64,000 nt of DNA from NCBI RefSeq assembly GCF_900188025.1, contig NZ_FZNO01000023.1:28102-92101 (forward strand), read 5' to 3'. The notes beneath the pieces were generated by a model. It saw nothing but the letters and a program-made list of their open reading frames with translations, was not told the DNA's origin and did no database searches. The position numbers were made by a program, and so were the translations under genes. This document shows positions 19,235 to 26,584 of the stretch, in pieces. Position 1 is the first letter of the stretch. Each line of letters opens with the position of its first letter. The stretch comes from Blastococcus mobilis (GTDB lineage: Bacteria; Actinomycetota; Actinomycetes; Mycobacteriales; Geodermatophilaceae).

Positions 19235-20521
19235 TCAGTGCTGCCCGGCCGTGCGGAGGTAGGCGATGGCGGCCAGCAGGTAGCCGACGGCGACCCCCAC
19301 CGGCACCGCCGAGGAGACGCCCGACTCCGGCAGGATGGCGGCCCCCACCCCGAGCGCGAGCACGAACGTCATGTTGAAGAGCGTGTCGTAGACCGAGAAG
19401 ACCCGTCCGCGGTAGTCGTCCTGGACCGTCTCCTGCAGTGTGCTGTCCACGCAGATCTTGACCGCCTGGGCCACGAACCCCAGCAGCAGCCCGGCCAGGA
19501 CGACGGTGACGGGTGAGAGCCACGGACCGAGTGCCGCCTGGACCACCCCGCCACCGGTGAGCAGGAGCGGGATCCACTGCGTGGTCCCCAGGCGCCGCAC
19601 GGCGGGAGGCGTGACGACGGCGGCGAGGAGCGTGCCCAGGGCGGCGGCGGCCACGACCTGCCCCAGTCCGAGGATCCCGCCCGGGAACAGCCCACCCTTT
19701 TCCTCGAAGGTGTTGCGGTAGAGCAGCAACGTCATGAGCGTGAAGACGCCGTAGTAGAGCCGGTGCAGGCCGATCGCCAGGAGTGCGGCGGCCGCCGGGG
19801 GCCGGGCGGCGACGTGCCGCGTTCCGGCGACCATGCCCAGGAGCGTGTCCCGGATCGAGTCGCCCGCCGACATCGGGACGGAGCCGGCCACGTGGTCCGG
19901 CCCCAGATGGGTCCGGGAGAACCTGCCGACGACGGCCGCGGCGCCCAGGTAGGGGACCGCCGCCGCAAGGGCCATCGCGGCGTAGCCGGCGTTCCCCGAG
20001 CCGATCCCCTCCAGCACCAGGACGGCGACGGTCCCACCGGCGACCGTGGACACTCCTCCCGACGTCGTCGACAGGGCGTTGGCCGGGACGAGGGACGCCT
20101 CCTCGGTGGTGTGCGGGAGACCCACGGACAGCGCGGAGAGGACGAACCGGTTGACCGAGAACACCGCCAGCCCGGCCGTGTAGAAAGCGGCCCCCTCCAC
20201 GCCGCCGAGGATCAGAGCCGCGACGACGGCCACCAGTCCCGCCCGCACCACGTTGGCGCGCAGCAGCACCTGCCGGCGACTCCACCGGTCCAGCCAGACG
20301 CCGGCGAACGGCCCGACGAGGGAGTAGGGCAGCAGGAGCACGGCGAAGCCGGCGGCGATGTCGACCGGGTCCGCGGCCCGCTGCGGGTTGAACAGCACGG
20401 TGCCGGCCAGCGCGGCCTGGAACACGCCGTCCCCGAACTGGCCGAGCAGGCGCGTTCCCAGCAGCCGGCGGAAGTCGCCGCGGCGCAGTACGTGGGCGAC
20501 AGGCGTCCCGACCTCCGGCAC
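19235..20521 (-). CDS. Major facilitator superfamily transporter
   Basis: 428 residues, about 12 predicted membrane helices, with the MFS loop 2-3 signature GVWLDRWSRRQVLL. It resembles the MFS_3/enterobactin-exporter-like drug efflux group. GTG 20521 sits exactly 6 bases after TAGGGT (minus strand), so a leaderless mRNA is likely. It converges with the metalloprotease gene (7 bases between stops) and diverges from the YqgE gene. Substrate unknown. Confidence 0.85.
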   Translation of the reverse strand: MPEVGTPVAHVLRRGDFRRLLGTRLLGQFGDGVFQAALAGTVLFNPQRAADPVDIAAGFAVLLLPYSLVGPFAGVWLDRWSRRQVLLRANVVRAGLVAVVAALILGGVEGAAFYTAGLAVFSVNRFVLSALSVGLPHTTEEASLVPANALSTTSGGVSTVAGGTVAVLVLEGIGSGNAGYAAMALAAAVPYLGAAAVVGRFSRTHLGPDHVAGSVPMSAGDSIRDTLLGMVAGTRHVAARPPAAAALLAIGLHRLYYGVFTLMTLLLYRNTFEEKGGLFPGGILGLGQVVAAAALGTLLAAVVTPPAVRRLGTTQWIPLLLTGGGVVQAALGPWLSPVTVVLAGLLLGFVAQAVKICVDSTLQETVQDDYRGRVFSVYDTLFNMTFVLALGVGAAILPESGVSSAVPVGVAVGYLLAAIAYLRTAGQH

Positions 20522-20633
20522 GCGGCCACCCTACGGTCCGCGGACCGCCACACCGCTCGGCTCCGACCAGCCGGTTGTCGAAGGGGTGGAGGGATGTCCC
20601 TCCGGTGCGCGTCGGTGGGGCACACTGGTCGGG

Positions 20634-21302
20634 ATGACCCCGGCGCCCTCGTCACCCGACCCCGAGTCCGGTCCGCCAGCGCGGCCCGCGACCGGTCGCA
20701 GGCGCGCCCCCGCGGTTCCTGCCCTGGCCATCGGCTCCCTCGACGACGTCCGTCCGGGGGCCCTGCTGGTGGCCATGCCGGCACTCAGCGATCCCACGTT
20801 CGCGGGCACGGTGATCTACGTCCTCGACCACTCCGACACCGGAACACTCGGCGTCGTCCTCGGCCGCCCCAGCCAGGTCGAGATCCGCGACGTGCTGCCC
20901 GGCTGGTGCGACGTCGCCGTCGACCCCGGGGTCTTCCACGTGGGCGGGCCCTGCGAGACCGACACGGCACTGTGCCTCGCCGTCTCCCCCGGCGCCGTCG
21001 CGACGGGGGACAGCCCGTTGCGCCGCGTCGCCGGTGACGTCTACCTGGTGGATCTGGACAGCGACCCGGCGGACCTGGCCGAGGAGCTGAACGGGTTGCG
21101 GGTCTTCGCCGGGTACGCCGGCTGGTCCCCCGGCCAGCTCGCGGGGGAGATCGCCGAGGGGGCGTGGGCCTGTGTGCCCGGCCGGCCGGGTGACGTGCTG
21201 AGCCCGGCGTCGGGGCCCGATCTCTGGCGTCAGGTGATGGGCCGGCAGACCGGCCGGCTGGCCGTGCTCTCCACCGCCACAGCGGACCCATCCGTCAACT
21301 GA
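20634..21302 (+). CDS. YqgE/AlgH family protein (UPF0301)
   Basis: 222 residues from ATG 20634. Core motifs of the family: GALLVAMPALSDPTFAGTVI, LGVVLGRPS, VFHVGGPCE, RVFAGYAGWSPGQLAGEI. About 40 N-terminal residues are a variable Pro/Arg-rich extension. The family is widespread but its function is not settled; AlgH has been linked to regulation in Pseudomonas. CACACT lies 7 bases before the start. A good intrinsic terminator follows. Confidence 0.93.
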   Translation: MTPAPSSPDPESGPPARPATGRRRAPAVPALAIGSLDDVRPGALLVAMPALSDPTFAGTVIYVLDHSDTGTLGVVLGRPSQVEIRDVLPGWCDVAVDPGVFHVGGPCETDTALCLAVSPGAVATGDSPLRRVAGDVYLVDLDSDPADLAEELNGLRVFAGYAGWSPGQLAGEIAEGAWACVPGRPGDVLSPASGPDLWRQVMGRQTGRLAVLSTATADPSVN

Positions 21303-21341
21303 GGGGTGCCGTGATCGCCCCGATCTGGTAGGAAGGACTCG

Positions 21342-21380
21342 GGAGAGGGCGGTCTGGGGAAGAGGCCGCCCTCTCCTTTT
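21342..21380 (+). terminator. Intrinsic terminator after the YqgE gene
   Basis: Arms GGAGAGGGCGG and CCGCCCTCTCC (11 bp) with a 13-base loop, followed by TTTT. The clearest rho-independent terminator in the window. Confidence 0.9.
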
Positions 21381-21402
21381 ACGTCTGCGTCCCCGTCCCG
21401 GG

Positions 21403-21462
21403 CGGCGGCCCCTCCGCGGGCTCCCGCCGCGAGCTTGCCGACGGTGGGGGCAGGGTCCTCCC
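21403..21462 (-). repeat. Palindromic intergenic repeat copy, abutting the lipoprotein stop
   Basis: Minus strand: GGAGGACCCTGCCCCCACCG, TCGGCAAGCTCGCGGCGGGA, then a GC-rich end. It touches the stop codon of the lipoprotein gene (tca 21463-21465). Confidence 0.8.
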
Positions 21463-22236
21463 TCAGATCCCCAGCGAGGCCGCCACGTCGGCGTGCTGGG
21501 CCGCGTCGGCGGTCTCCTCGTCGGCCGGTAGGTCGATCCTGCGGGTGCCGTGCTCGGACAGGGTGATCGTGACGTCGAACTCGGTGTCGGCGAGCGTCGT
21601 CACGAACTGGGTCAGCAGGTCGTCCGCAGCGGCCACGGCGACGATCTGGCCGTCGGGCAGTCCGAACAGGGTGGCCAGGCGGCTGTCGATGGAGCGCTGG
21701 CCCTGCCAGGTGTAGTCGCGGTCGAGAAAGGCGCGCGGGTCGTCGGCCGTGTGCGCCGACAGGTTCAGGACCACCTCGATGAGGACGTCGACCAGCACCG
21801 GTGTCCCGTCCTCCGTGCCGGTGCTCACCGGACGGCGCAGATAGGCCGCCTGCGGGGCGCCGCCCTCCGCGAGGGCGTCGGTCAGGCCGGCGACGTCACC
21901 GACCCAGACGTCCTCCGACGTGAAGAAGAGGGTGCGGGTGTCCTCCGGGCGCCCGTCAGCGAAGCTGGTCACCGCCTGCGCCCGGCCGACGTCCTTCCGG
22001 AAGTCCACCGAGCCGGTCAGGGTGAGCAGCCGGTCCTCGCCGTACGGGGCGGTCACGACGAAGTCGGCACCGCCGCGCTGCTCGTTGCGCTGCAGGAGGG
22101 CGGCCAGTGCCGCCGCCTCTTCCTCGGTGACCGGGTCGCCGGCCTTCCGCTCGGCGTGGCCGCCGGTGGTGCATCCGGTGAGCAGCGCCAGCGTCAGCCC
22201 CAGCGTGAGGGGCAGGAGTCGGGCGCGGGACGGCAT
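21463..22236 (-). CDS. Putative lipoprotein
   Basis: 257 residues. The N-terminus MPSRARLLPLTLGLTLALLT runs straight into Gly-Cys, a classic signal peptide with lipobox LLTGC, so the mature protein is lipid-anchored at Cys22. The rest is a mainly beta-strand region (VVTAPYGEDRLLTLTGSVDF) that recalls LolA/LprG-like lipoproteins, but no specific family could be assigned with confidence. It is monocistronic, with a palindromic repeat on each side. Confidence 0.75.
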   Translation of the reverse strand: MPSRARLLPLTLGLTLALLTGCTTGGHAERKAGDPVTEEEAAALAALLQRNEQRGGADFVVTAPYGEDRLLTLTGSVDFRKDVGRAQAVTSFADGRPEDTRTLFFTSEDVWVGDVAGLTDALAEGGAPQAAYLRRPVSTGTEDGTPVLVDVLIEVVLNLSAHTADDPRAFLDRDYTWQGQRSIDSRLATLFGLPDGQIVAVAAADDLLTQFVTTLADTEFDVTITLSEHGTRRIDLPADEETADAAQHADVAASLGI

Positions 22237-22288
22237 GCGGTGCAGCGTATGCAGCAGCGGGCCGATCCCCCGGTACGACGCGACAGCG

Positions 22289-22381
22289 AAAGGACCGCCC
22301 TGCCCCCCACCACTCGCAGGCTCGCGGCGGGGCCCTGCAGGGCGGCCGCTGACGATGGTGGGGGGAGAGGGGTCCTCCTGC
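22289..22381 (+). repeat. Palindromic intergenic repeat, long copy with both outer arms
   Basis: Left part AGGACCGCCCTGCCCCCCAC, CACTCGCAGGCTCGCGGCGG, GGCCCTGCAGGGCGGCCGCT; right part GGTGGGGGGAGAGGGGTCCT, the inverse of the left outer arm. This copy shows the full unit of about 90 bp with inverted ends. The IS630 element inserted at its right edge; without the insertion it would abut the ino1 stop codon. Confidence 0.8.
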
Positions 22382-22396
22382 TAGTGGTCCTGCCTG

Positions 22397-22747
22397 TTAG
22401 TTCGTCGGCGTATCCGGCAGCCAGGCGGTCGGGTCGTTGAGATAGAGGCCGCAGGCGCAGTCCAGGGCCTCCTGGGGGGTGCCGGCGGTGTCTCCGCTGG
22501 GTAGGTAGCTGTCCTGGTAGTCGTCGTGGCTGGCTCGGTAGAGGGCGAAGCCCCAGCGGCTGGCCGACCCGGAGTAGCGCAGCCGGAACAGCGGCAGCAC
22601 CTCACCGTCGGGCAGGCGGCCGTCGACGTAGGCGAACTGGCCGCGGAAGCGGACCTCGACCTTGGCCAGCGCCGGCCAGCGTTCCCGGGCGTGGGCGTTG
22701 AGCCGCTGGCCGAGACTGGTCTTGGTGGAGGTCGGCGGGGTCGGCAT
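22397..22747 (-). CDS. IS630-borne accessory protein of unknown function
   Basis: 116 residues, lying between the transposase stop and the left inverted repeat, 18 bases after the transposase stop, with AGGAT before the ATG. The sequence is well ordered, with charged and aromatic residues (WPALAKVEVRFRGQFAYVDG, WGFALYRASHDDYQDSYLPS) and two cysteines in ALDCACGLYL. It does not look like a DNA-binding or transposase domain. From memory, similar small proteins are common in actinobacteria and may travel with such elements; I cannot give a function. Confidence 0.75.
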   Translation of the reverse strand: MPTPPTSTKTSLGQRLNAHARERWPALAKVEVRFRGQFAYVDGRLPDGEVLPLFRLRYSGSASRWGFALYRASHDDYQDSYLPSGDTAGTPQEALDCACGLYLNDPTAWLPDTPTN

Positions 22748-22765
22748 TCGTCGATCCTGCCGCGT

Positions 22766-23920
22766 TCAGGCCGCCAGCGCGGAGGTGTCGGCGGGCCGGT
22801 GAGCGTCGATGCGGCGCAGCAGGTCGGCCAGCTCGCGTCGGCCGAAGCGCCAGTCGAACGGGGTGGCGGTGGCGTTGAACCGGGGCTCGAAGGCGGTCAG
22901 CCGTTCGGCCAGCGCGTCGAGGTCGGCGAAGTCGGCCGGTCGCAGCACCTTGCGCCCGATGATGGAGAAGACGATTTCGATCTGGTTCAGCCAGGAGGCG
23001 TGCACCGGCAGGTGCACCAGGCAGGCGGTCGGCCAGGCCGCGCGCATCCGCTCAACCGAGCGTGCGCCGTTGTGCGACGAGCCGTTGTCCACGATCCAGA
23101 ACACCCGCGCCGCCGAGGCGTAGGGCTCGGTGGTCATCACCTTCTCCACCAGCTGCCCGAACGGGGCGATGCCGGTGGTCGGCGCGATGGTGCCGAGCAG
23201 CTGGGCGCGGTGGACGTCGTAGGCGCCGAAGTAGGCCAGCGTGCCACCGCGGCGGTACTCGAACTCCACCCGCCGGGTACGTCCCGGGCCGGGCGGCAGC
23301 TCCGGATGGCGGCGGCGCAGGGCCTGCAGCTGGGACTTCTCGTCGGCGCTGATCACGTATTCGTCGTCGCCGAGCTCGACGCCGTGCCAGATCCGGGCGT
23401 AGAGGTCGAGCACCCGGGCGGCCTTGGCCGCGAAGTCCGGATCGCGGGGGAAGATCCAGGAGCGGTGCTGCCAGGGCTTGATCGCGTCGTCGTGCAGCCA
23501 GCGGCGGACCGTGGACGCCGACACCGACACCGTCAGTCCCTCGGCCACCGCCTGGGCGGCCAACTCCGCCGAGCTCCACCGCGACAACGGCACGTCCCGC
23601 GCCTCGGGCGGCTCGCAGGCCATCGCCTTGACCTCGGCGACCACCGGCGCCGGAAACGATCGTGGCCGGCCCGAACGCGACCGGTCGGCCAGCCCGTCCA
23701 GACCTGCCTCGGTGAACCGCTGGCGCCACCGGCTGACCACCCCGACATGCACGTCCAGCCGCGCGGCGATCGCGCTGTTGGACTCGCCATCGGCGGCCAG
23801 CAACACAATCTTGGCCCGGACCACCTCGGCGAAGGGCGCGGTGTAGGTACGGGCACGCGCCTCGAGCACCGCCCGATCCGCCCCGGACAACACGATCACG
23901 AACGGGGACTGACGGGTCAT
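22766..23920 (-). CDS. IS630 family transposase (DDE)
   Basis: 384 residues, uninterrupted. The N-terminal helix-turn-helix region (SNSAIAARLDVHVGVVSRWR) and a second DNA-binding part (SASTVRRWLHDDAIKPWQHR) are followed by the DDE catalytic core: Asp in YVISADEKSQ, Asp in VFWIVDNGSSHNG, and Glu in HASWLNQIEIVFSI. All three acidic residues are present, so it is probably active. It lies within matched inverted repeats and a TA duplication. Confidence 0.95.
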   Translation of the reverse strand: MTRQSPFVIVLSGADRAVLEARARTYTAPFAEVVRAKIVLLAADGESNSAIAARLDVHVGVVSRWRQRFTEAGLDGLADRSRSGRPRSFPAPVVAEVKAMACEPPEARDVPLSRWSSAELAAQAVAEGLTVSVSASTVRRWLHDDAIKPWQHRSWIFPRDPDFAAKAARVLDLYARIWHGVELGDDEYVISADEKSQLQALRRRHPELPPGPGRTRRVEFEYRRGGTLAYFGAYDVHRAQLLGTIAPTTGIAPFGQLVEKVMTTEPYASAARVFWIVDNGSSHNGARSVERMRAAWPTACLVHLPVHASWLNQIEIVFSIIGRKVLRPADFADLDALAERLTAFEPRFNATATPFDWRFGRRELADLLRRIDAHRPADTSALAA

Positions 23921-24024
23921 CGCAAACCAGGCCTCCGCGCAGGCACAGCAAGATCACGGAGGCTCGGCGCTTCCCCTCGCCGAGACGAACTCAACTTACG
24001 ACGCTGTACTTACGGGCGCGACCA

Positions 24025-25104
24025 CTAGCGCTCGACGTCACCCCTGATGAACGCCTCGACGGCGTCGCGGGCCTCGCTGTCGTCGTACTGCACCGGCGGG
24101 CTCTTCATGAAGTACGACGACGCAGACAGGATCGGGCCGCCGATGCCGCGGTCCTTGGCGATCTTCGCGGCGCGGACGGCGTCGATGATGATCCCGGCCG
24201 AGTTCGGGGAGTCCCAGACCTCGAGCTTGTACTCCAGGCTCAGCGGGACGTCGCCGAACGCGCGCCCCTCGAGACGGACGTAGGCCCACTTGCGGTCCGA
24301 GAGCCAGGGCACGTGGTCCGAAGGGCCGATGTGCACGTTGCCCACGCCCATGTCGCGGTCGACCTGGCTGGTGACCGACTGGGTCTTCGAGATCTTCTTG
24401 GACTCCAGGCGCTCGCGCTCGAGCATGTTCTTGAAGTCCATGTTGCCGCCCACGTTGAGCTGCATCGTCCGGTCCAGCTGGACGCCGCGGTCCTCGAAGA
24501 GCTTGGCCAGCACGCGGTGGGTGATGGTTGCGCCCACCTGGCTCTTGATGTCGTCACCGACGATCGGCACCCCGGCGGCGGTGAACTTGTCCGCCCACTC
24601 CTTGGTGCCGGCGATGAAGACCGGCAGCGCGTTGACGAACGCGACACCGGCGTCGATGGCGGCCTGGGCGTAGAACTCCGCGGCGTGCTGGGAGCCGACG
24701 GGGAGGTAGCAGACGAGGACGTCGGCGCCGGACTCCCGCAGCGCCGCGACCATGTCGACGGGCTGCTCGTCGGACTCCTCGACCATCTCGCGGTAGTACT
24801 TCCCGAGACCGTCGAGGGTGGTGCCGCGCTGGACGGTGACCCCGAGCGGCGGGACGTCGCAGATCTTGATCGTGTTGTTCTCGCTGGCGACGATGGCCTC
24901 GGAGAGGTCACGGCCGACCTTCTTGGCGTCCACGTCGAACGCGGCGACGAACTCGATGTCGGAGACGTGGTACTCGCCGAAGCGGACGTGCATCAGCCCC
25001 GGAACGGAGGTGCTCGCGTCCGCGTCGCGGTAGTAGTGCACGCCCTGCACGAGCGAGGCGGCGCAGTTCCCGACGCCGACGATGGCGACCTTCACTGATC
25101 CCAT
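24025..25104 (-). CDS. ino1: myo-Inositol-3-phosphate synthase
   Basis: 359 residues from ATG 25104, preceded by AAGGAG. NAD-binding [16 protein letters not shown] at the N-terminus, [35 protein letters not shown] and [12 protein letters not shown] are family signatures. It converts glucose-6-phosphate to inositol-3-phosphate, needed in actinobacteria for mycothiol and phosphatidylinositol. The last base of the TAG stop is shared with the right end of the IS630 element. It follows padR, as in M. tuberculosis Rv0046c-Rv0047c. Confidence 0.97.
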   Translation of the reverse strand: MGSVKVAIVGVGNCAASLVQGVHYYRDADASTSVPGLMHVRFGEYHVSDIEFVAAFDVDAKKVGRDLSEAIVASENNTIKICDVPPLGVTVQRGTTLDGLGKYYREMVEESDEQPVDMVAALRESGADVLVCYLPVGSQHAAEFYAQAAIDAGVAFVNALPVFIAGTKEWADKFTAAGVPIVGDDIKSQVGATITHRVLAKLFEDRGVQLDRTMQLNVGGNMDFKNMLERERLESKKISKTQSVTSQVDRDMGVGNVHIGPSDHVPWLSDRKWAYVRLEGRAFGDVPLSLEYKLEVWDSPNSAGIIIDAVRAAKIAKDRGIGGPILSASSYFMKSPPVQYDDSEARDAVEAFIRGDVER

Positions 25105-25198
25105 GACTCTCCTTCTCCCTGGACCGGCTGGCCCGTGTACGTGAACCGCGAGCGGTCCGGTGGTGACTGTTGACGGGGCCGGACACCCCGTCGCGTGC

Positions 25199-25816
25199 TC
25201 AGGCGGGGTTCGACCGATCCCCGTCGGGTGGGTCGGGCAGCGCTGCTGCCCCCGAGGTCCCGGACGCCTCACGGCGTTCGGTGTCGATGAGCTCCGAGAG
25301 CCAGCGGACCTCCCGGTCCACCGACTCCAAGCCGTGGCGCTGCAGTTCCAGCGTGTAGTGGTCGAGGCGCTCCCGGGTCCTCGCCAGTGAGGACCGCAGC
25401 CCTTCCCGCTGCTGCTCGACGGTGCGACGGCGGCCCTCGAGGATCCGCAGTCGCACGTCCGAGGCCGTGTGGCGGAAGAAGGCCAGGCGGACGCCGAAGA
25501 GCCCACCGTCGTCGTAGGCCTCCGGGCCGGTCTGGCCCACCAGCTCGTGGAAGCGCTCCTTCCCCTCCGCGGTGATCGTGTAGACCACCTTCCCGCGGCG
25601 GCCGGTGAGCGGCGGTGCGTCGGCCGGCAGCAGCGCGTGCGGGTCGGGCTCATCGGTGGAGATGAGCCCGGCTGCGCGCATCCGCTTGAGCGCGGGGTAG
25701 AGGGAGCCGTAGGAGATGCTCCGCATCCCGCCGAGCACCTCGGCCAGTTGTTTGCGCAGTTCGTAGCCGTGCATCGGGGACCGGTGCAGCAGGCCCAGGA
25801 TGGCGAACTCGAGCAT
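25199..25816 (-). CDS. PadR family transcriptional regulator
   Basis: 205 residues from ATG 25816 (GGAGGG 7 bases upstream). N-terminal winged helix [20 protein letters not shown] with wing [10 protein letters not shown], then the long C-terminal coiled-coil dimerisation part typical of PadR subfamily 2 ([20 protein letters not shown]). It lies directly upstream of ino1 in the same direction. A palindrome upstream of its start is a likely autoregulatory operator; ino1 may be under the same control. Confidence 0.9.
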   Translation of the reverse strand: MLEFAILGLLHRSPMHGYELRKQLAEVLGGMRSISYGSLYPALKRMRAAGLISTDEPDPHALLPADAPPLTGRRGKVVYTITAEGKERFHELVGQTGPEAYDDGGLFGVRLAFFRHTASDVRLRILEGRRRTVEQQREGLRSSLARTRERLDHYTLELQRHGLESVDREVRWLSELIDTERREASGTSGAAALPDPPDGDRSNPA

Positions 25817-25842
25817 TTCGCCCTCCTGGACCCGTGTCCTCG

Positions 25843-25861
25843 ATGTATCGGGACGATACAT
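25843..25861. promoter_or_regulatory. Candidate PadR operator
   Basis: ATGTATCG-GGA-CGATACAT, a perfect palindrome with 8-bp arms, 27 bases upstream of the padR start. PadR proteins usually bind ATGTAT-N8-ATACAT-like sites; here the gap between ATGTAT and ATACAT is 7 bases. It may also affect the divergent DUF5318 gene. Confidence 0.75.
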
Positions 25862-25970
25862 TGCGTCGATGGGTCAGCGGAAACCGGCCGCGGCGCGGAC
25901 CCCGTGGGACGGCGGGCCTCCCGCGTCGTGGACAGGCCGCTGGCCGGGCCGAGTGCGTACATTGGCCGCC

Positions 25971-26384
25971 GTGCCCGGACGTCGATCCGTCGTGGACTAC
26001 TCGCTGCAGCGGCGAGCCGTGCTCGCCGACGTGTACGCGGGCCGCACGGGTCTGTTCGAGGTGTGCGACGCCAGCCCCTACCTCTCCCGGGCGGCGAAGT
26101 ACCACGGCGAGGTGACCTCGGTCGCTTGCCCGGTCTGCCGCAAGGAACGCCTGACGCTCGTGAACTACGTGTACGGCGACCACCTCGGACCGACGTCCGG
26201 GCAGGCCAAGACCGAGGTCGAGCTCGCACGGATGGACGCCGCGCAGGAGGAGTTCACGGTGTACGCCGTCGAGGTGTGCCGCAGCTGCGGATGGAACCAC
26301 CTCGACTCCTCGTACGTCCTGGGTGCCGAGCCCGTGCCGGGGCAGCAGCCCCGCCGGGGACGGCGTCGGGCCGCCACGGAGTAG
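25971..26384 (+). CDS. DUF5318 family protein (zinc-ribbon-like)
   Basis: 137 residues. Two CxxC pairs (CPVCRKERL and CRSCGW) suggest a bound zinc ion; other conserved stretches are [20 protein letters not shown] and [13 protein letters not shown]. The C-terminus is basic. It occupies the Rv0049-like position between padR/ino1 and the penicillin-binding protein gene. Function unknown. GTG 25971 lies 7 bases after TACATT, suggesting leaderless transcription; another GTG at 25992 is possible. Confidence 0.83.
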   Translation: MPGRRSVVDYSLQRRAVLADVYAGRTGLFEVCDASPYLSRAAKYHGEVTSVACPVCRKERLTLVNYVYGDHLGPTSGQAKTEVELARMDAAQEEFTVYAVEVCRSCGWNHLDSSYVLGAEPVPGQQPRRGRRRAATE

Positions 26385-26584
26385 GCCTCGGCGCCGGGAG
26401 GTCGGCCGTCCCGGCAGCCCCTCCGGTCGCAGCAGTCCCCACCGGGCACCGCTGCGTGGGGTCCTCCCCCGCTCCCACACCTGAAGACGCCACGCTCACG
26501 GACAACGCTCACGAACAACGCTGCGACCGGTACACCGGCTCGCCGACGAAGACTGAAGACAGACCTGACAGAGAGGGGGTCCTC

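Larger units (their letters stand above)
22384..24025 (-). mobile_element. IS630-family insertion sequence, intact, 1642 bp, with an accessory gene
   Basis: Flanked by a TA duplication (22382-22383 and 24026-24027), the target of IS630/Tc1-mariner elements. The ends are inverted: GTGGTCCTGCCTGTTAGT at the left and GTGGTCGCGCCCGTAAGT at the right (minus strand), 14 of 18 identical. It carries a full transposase gene and, downstream of it inside the element, a 116-residue gene. It sits exactly at the end of ino1. Confidence 0.9.

Noticed and set aside
22384..24025. The IS630 element as a disruptor of ino1
   Set aside because: The insertion is in the stop codon, which is rebuilt as TAG, and the full Ino1 sequence is kept.
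24025..26229. Extension of ino1 upstream through padR
   Set aside because: The ATG at 25104 has a good ribosome-binding site and gives the normal Ino1 length; the extension has no Ino1-like residues.
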